Shown here: one piece after another, positions 61,244 through 64,000 of the stretch
How the letters are laid out: each line of letters opens with the position of its first letter
How positions within the stretch are numbered: position 1 is the first letter of the stretch
Source of the DNA: Hafnia alvei
Lineage (GTDB): Bacteria; Pseudomonadota; Gammaproteobacteria; Enterobacterales; Enterobacteriaceae
Direction of reading: 5' to 3'
Assembly (NCBI RefSeq): GCF_034424155.1
Contig: NZ_CP139992.1
Location: 3,426,012 to 3,490,011, forward strand
DNA length: 64,000 nt
Notes under the pieces: generated by a model
The model's input: the letters and a program-made list of their open reading frames with translations, nothing else
Told to the model about the DNA's origin: nothing
The model's database searches: none
Program-made: the position numbers and the translations under genes

Positions 61244-61474
61244 ATGGGGCAATCATTCGCTTTCGCGCCGGGATTCACTGGCATGCGCTGCAGCAGCAGC
61301 GACTACGGGGCTGGAGCTTCTTTCTCCGCTCGTGCTTCTTTTACATCTCCCCTGTCCGAATATTATTCAATTTTTAGTAGTCTCTTCACACGAAGTTTTC
61401 CTGTGATCTCTCCGCTTTGCGCAACATCGAACCAAAAAGTCGAGAGCATGGGAGGACTGCGTCATGGCGATTAA
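61244..61474 (+). CDS. Serine-rich upstream ORF overlapping the importer gene
   Basis: I do not recognise this product. The 76-codon frame begins [19 protein letters not shown] with a GAGGAAA site six bases before the ATG. Ser makes up 16 of 76 residues, with many Phe, Ala and Pro. Its last 11 bases overlap the importer start (ATG at 61464), whose GGAGGA site lies inside it. This layout suits translational coupling or a leader peptide. Whether it is translated is unknown; a chance frame is the alternative. Confidence 0.45.
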   Translation: MGQSFAFAPGFTGMRCSSSDYGAGASFSARASFTSPLSEYYSIFSSLFTRSFPVISPLCATSNQKVESMGGLRHGD

Positions 61475-62825
61475 TACCGCACCTCAAAAACGTGTCGAAC
61501 TCCGTAAAACATTGACGCTTGTACAAGTCGTCATGATGGGGTTGGCCTATCTGCAGCCGATGACCATTTTTGATACCTTTGGTATCGTTAGCGGTCTCAC
61601 CGATGGCCACGTTGCTACATCTTATGCTATTGCTCTGATTGCAGTGCTGTTCACTGCGGTTAGTTACGGAAAGCTGGTTAAGCGCTTCCCGTCAGCTGGC
61701 TCAGCCTATACTTACGCGCAGAAGGCGATTAGCCCGCACGTTGGTTTTATGGTGGGTTGGTCTTCTCTGCTTGATTATCTGTTCATGCCGATGATCAACA
61801 TTTTGCTGGCTAAAATTTACCTTGAAGCGATTTTCCCAGGCGTACCGTCTTGGATCTTTGTGGGTGGGTTAGTCACGCTGATGACTCTGTTTAACCTACG
61901 AGGCATTAACCTCGTTGCAAACTTGAACTCCATCATTGTGGTGATTCAGGTGGCTATCATGGTTATCTTCTTGGGTCTGGTTATCCACGGTATTTACGGT
62001 GGTGAAGGTGCCGGTACGCTTATCAGCAGCCGTCCATTTATCTCTGAAAACGCGCATGTGGTGCCAATGATAACCGGGGCGACGATACTCTGCTTCTCGT
62101 TCTTGGGCTTTGACGGTATCAGTTCATTGTCCGAAGAAACGCCAGATGCAGGGCGCGTTATCCCGAAAGCGATTTTCCTGACCGCGCTGATTGGCGGTGT
62201 GATCTTTATCGTGGTGTCGTACTTCTTGCAGTTGTACTTCCCAGATATTTCACGCTTCGCTAATCCAGATGCATCACAGCCAGAAATCATGCTGTTTGTC
62301 GCAGGCAAGTTCTTCCAGTCCATCATTCTGGTGTTCTCCTGCGTCACCGTGCTGGCTTCAGGTATGGCTGCACACGCCGGTGTTTCTCGCCTGATGTACG
62401 TTATGGGCCGCGATGGCGTGTTCCCTGAGCGTCTGTTCGGATACATTCATCCGAAATGGCGTACCCCAGCATTCAACGTGCTGTTGGTCGGTTGCATTGC
62501 CTTGTCAGCAGTATCGTTTGATCTGGTGACGGCTACGGCGCTGATTAACTTTGGTGCTCTGGTGGCGTTTACTTTCGTGAACCTGTCAGTTATCTCTCAG
62601 TTCTACATTCGTGAAAAACGTAATCGTACGCTGAAAGACAACATCAACTATCTGCTGCTGCCGGTATTAGGTGCCACAACCGTTGGTGTACTGTGGGTGA
62701 ACTTGGAAGAGAGCTCTATGACGTTAGGCCTGATTTGGGGCGCTATCGGTCTAGGTTACTTAACCTTCCTGACTCGCCGCTTCCGTCAGCCGCCCCCGCA
62801 GTATGACGCTGAAATCGCTCAGTAA
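61464..62825 (+). CDS. plaP: Putrescine importer (PlaP/PuuP family)
   Basis: An APC-superfamily permease of 453 residues with 12 membrane segments, importing putrescine by proton symport if its homologues are a guide. [10 protein letters not shown] and [13 protein letters not shown] near the N-terminus, [21 protein letters not shown] and [12 protein letters not shown] agree with what I recall of E. coli PlaP. A few stretches ([14 protein letters not shown]) are closer to PuuP, so the choice between them is not certain. It overlaps the serine-rich upstream ORF by 11 bases. An IS200-type element separates it from its likely terminator. Confidence 0.88.
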   Translation: MAINTAPQKRVELRKTLTLVQVVMMGLAYLQPMTIFDTFGIVSGLTDGHVATSYAIALIAVLFTAVSYGKLVKRFPSAGSAYTYAQKAISPHVGFMVGWSSLLDYLFMPMINILLAKIYLEAIFPGVPSWIFVGGLVTLMTLFNLRGINLVANLNSIIVVIQVAIMVIFLGLVIHGIYGGEGAGTLISSRPFISENAHVVPMITGATILCFSFLGFDGISSLSEETPDAGRVIPKAIFLTALIGGVIFIVVSYFLQLYFPDISRFANPDASQPEIMLFVAGKFFQSIILVFSCVTVLASGMAAHAGVSRLMYVMGRDGVFPERLFGYIHPKWRTPAFNVLLVGCIALSAVSFDLVTATALINFGALVAFTFVNLSVISQFYIREKRNRTLKDNINYLLLPVLGATTVGVLWVNLEESSMTLGLIWGAIGLGYLTFLTRRFRQPPPQYDAEIAQ

Positions 62826-62849
62826 AAACTCAACCTGATAAGTAAAAAT

Positions 62850-63458
62850 CCACCTCTTGAAGAGGTGGCTTTAAATGGGGCCCCCTAAAAGGGGGCCTTG
62901 TTCGTTTTAATCCTGTAATAACGCCATTTGCTGTTCGTATTCTTGGTCTTTCTTATCCTGATGCCTCACGTAGCGCCTGATAATTTCTTCGTTCACTCCA
63001 ACTGTGTCGGCAAAATATCCCCTCGCCCAAAAATGATTACCCCACAGCTTCTTTCGTATATGCGGAAACTTGTTGTAGAGACGAATAGCTGTGCGCCCTT
63101 TCAGGACGCCCATCAGCGTTGAGATCGAGAGTTTCGGTGGGATCATCACGACAAGATGAACATGGTCTGGCTGAACATTCAGTTCAAGTACCTCACAATC
63201 TTTCATATTGCAAAGTATATAAACTGAGCGATAAAGCTCTTTACCTACCGCCCCTGCTAAAACCTTGTAGCGATACTTTGGCGTCCACACCAAGTGATAT
63301 TTGCAACGCCAGAATACATGTGCTGAACTTCTATAACTGCTCATGTCAGTGATTTCCTTCTTACTTGTGGTGAGTAAGCTGGAATTTTCTGGCATGGGCT
63401 TCCTTCAGGCTATAGCCTCACAGGGACAATCACCACCTCCCGAGGAGGTGGTTTAAAG
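62850..63458 (-). mobile_element. IS200/IS605-family insertion sequence (about 610 bp)
   Basis: A single-transposase element of the Y1 type. Both ends carry subterminal hairpins of the same form: CCACCTCTT/AAGAGGTGG (62850-62868) and CCACCTCC/GGAGGTGG (63433-63451), each next to TTTAAA. A third hairpin, GGCCCCC/GGGGGCC (62879-62897), lies just after the transposase stop and may protect or terminate its transcript. Such elements have no terminal inverted repeats and make no target duplication, so exact borders are estimated from the hairpins. Confidence 0.82.
62907..63344 (-). CDS. tnpA: IS200/IS605-family transposase TnpA
   Basis: A Y1 HUH single-strand transposase that cuts and joins DNA at hairpin ends. 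The 145-residue protein has the HUH pair His61-Val-His63 (QPDHVHLVVM) and the catalytic Tyr125 (IIRRYVRHQ). The start MSSYRSSAHVFWRCKYHLVW, read up to 20 residues, is typical of IS200 TnpA. The ATG at 63344 is chosen over a longer in-frame start by family length and an AAGGA site. The frame is complete and may be active. Confidence 0.93.
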   Translation of the reverse strand: MSSYRSSAHVFWRCKYHLVWTPKYRYKVLAGAVGKELYRSVYILCNMKDCEVLELNVQPDHVHLVVMIPPKLSISTLMGVLKGRTAIRLYNKFPHIRKKLWGNHFWARGYFADTVGVNEEIIRRYVRHQDKKDQEYEQQMALLQD

Positions 63459-63467
63459 CTGACAACT

Positions 63468-63497
63468 AAAAAGCCCGTTCACTGAACGGGCTTTTTT
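63468..63497. terminator. Terminator beyond the IS200-type element
   Basis: A perfect 13-bp stem AAAAAGCCCGTTC/GAACGGGCTTTTT (63468-63480 with 63484-63496, loop ACT) ends in TTTTTT. It lies 29 bases before the GNAT gene stop on the minus strand, and is also the first good plus-strand terminator after the importer gene. Confidence 0.88.
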
Positions 63498-63525
63498 ATA
63501 TCTCTCTGCCAACGAGTAAATACTC

Positions 63526-63996
63526 CTACAGACGCTTACTCATGCGCGCATTTTCAAGCTGCTGTCCGCCCACCTCAACGTTTTGGCGATAAACCATCTC
63601 AAAACCATAGCGCGTAAAGAAAGGCTGAGCCGTCAGACTGACATAGGCATAAATTTCAGGAAGATTGCGCGTCTGTGCTCGTTGTAGGATTTCATCCATC
63701 ATCACTCGAGCGATGCCCTGATGCGCAAATGCAGCCGCCACATAGAAATGATCGATTAACCCATCTGGCTGCAAATCGAAATATCCAGCGATCTCACCGT
63801 CGACTAAGGTTACGGTTGGTTGGATACGTTCGAGCACCTGTAGCCAATATTTAGGATCCGCGCTAGCCTGAATCCATGCCGTACGCTGAGCGAGGTTATA
63901 TTCACCCACGGTGAGTTGAGAAACCGCAGACTCATACACTAGCCGCAAAGAAAGCGCATCAGAATGATCAAACAGGCGAAATTGAATCTGCGGCAT
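63526..63996 (-). CDS. GNAT family N-acetyltransferase (YafP-like)
   Basis: A GCN5-related acetyltransferase of 156 residues; substrate unknown. The acetyl-CoA motif A is AAAFAHQGIARVMMDEILQRA (the R/Q-x-x-G-x-A type), read as AHQGIARVMMDEI. It is followed by YVSLTAQPFFTRYGFEMVYRQNVEVGG near the C-terminus, read as AQPFFTRYGFEM, which resembles E. coli YafP. The gene appears complete: the ATG is at 63996, four bases from the window edge, so its promoter and upstream neighbour are not visible. Confidence 0.85.
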   Translation of the reverse strand: MPQIQFRLFDHSDALSLRLVYESAVSQLTVGEYNLAQRTAWIQASADPKYWLQVLERIQPTVTLVDGEIAGYFDLQPDGLIDHFYVAAAFAHQGIARVMMDEILQRAQTRNLPEIYAYVSLTAQPFFTRYGFEMVYRQNVEVGGQQLENARMSKRL

Positions 63997-64000
63997 TAGA

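Overview
This window is a stretch of chromosome from a member of the Enterobacterales. The first 48 kb follow the Escherichia coli lon-to-brnQ map almost gene for gene, and the proteins are close in length and motif to the E. coli ones. Differences point away from E. coli itself: an mgtE gene, an orphan T6SS hcp, a peroxiredoxin between acpH and malZ, ERIC elements and an IS200-type element. A Hafniaceae-like organism (Hafnia/Obesumbacterium) is my best guess, inferred from gene content only.

Layout. 1-9.3 kb (minus strand): 3'-truncated ppiD, hupB, lon, clpX, clpP, tig and bolA, a protein folding and quality-control block with a sigma-32-like promoter before lon. 9.7-17.3 kb (plus): yajG, ampG, then cyoABCDE (cytochrome bo3 oxidase and heme O synthase) behind a long regulatory region. 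17.6-26.2 kb: yajR, yajQ, panE, yajL, thiI, and the isoprenoid genes xseB-ispA-dxs, with palindromic REP-like repeats at the two convergent junctions. 26.3-28.6 kb: an accessory island where E. coli has yajO, holding an orphan hcp and a protein made of three tandem RidA domains. 29-33.4 kb (minus): nrdR-ribD-ribE-nusB-thiL-pgpA (riboflavin, thiamine and phospholipid synthesis). 33.7-40 kb: yajI, then secF, secD, yajC, tgt and queA (protein export and queuosine). 40.2-48.3 kb: acpH, a 2-Cys peroxiredoxin, malZ, ybdG, a small exported protein, proY and brnQ.

After brnQ the E. coli order breaks (phoR/phoB are not there). 49-56.7 kb carries pdeF (yfgF) and yfgG, divergent around a perfect FNR half-site pair, then mgtE and dgcE, so two cyclic-di-GMP enzymes lie within 8 kb. 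56.7-60.2 kb holds an alkylation-repair operon (an Ada-AlkA fusion followed by ogt) and yegD. The right end has a DUF1003 protein, a putrescine-importer gene preceded by a structured leader and a serine-rich upstream ORF, an IS200-type element inserted between that gene and its terminator, and a GNAT acetyltransferase.

Most likely less-described items: the three-domain RidA protein, which may be a single-chain version of the usual RidA trimer with one arginine-less site, and the leader region of the putrescine importer. No CRISPR array, tRNA or rRNA was seen.
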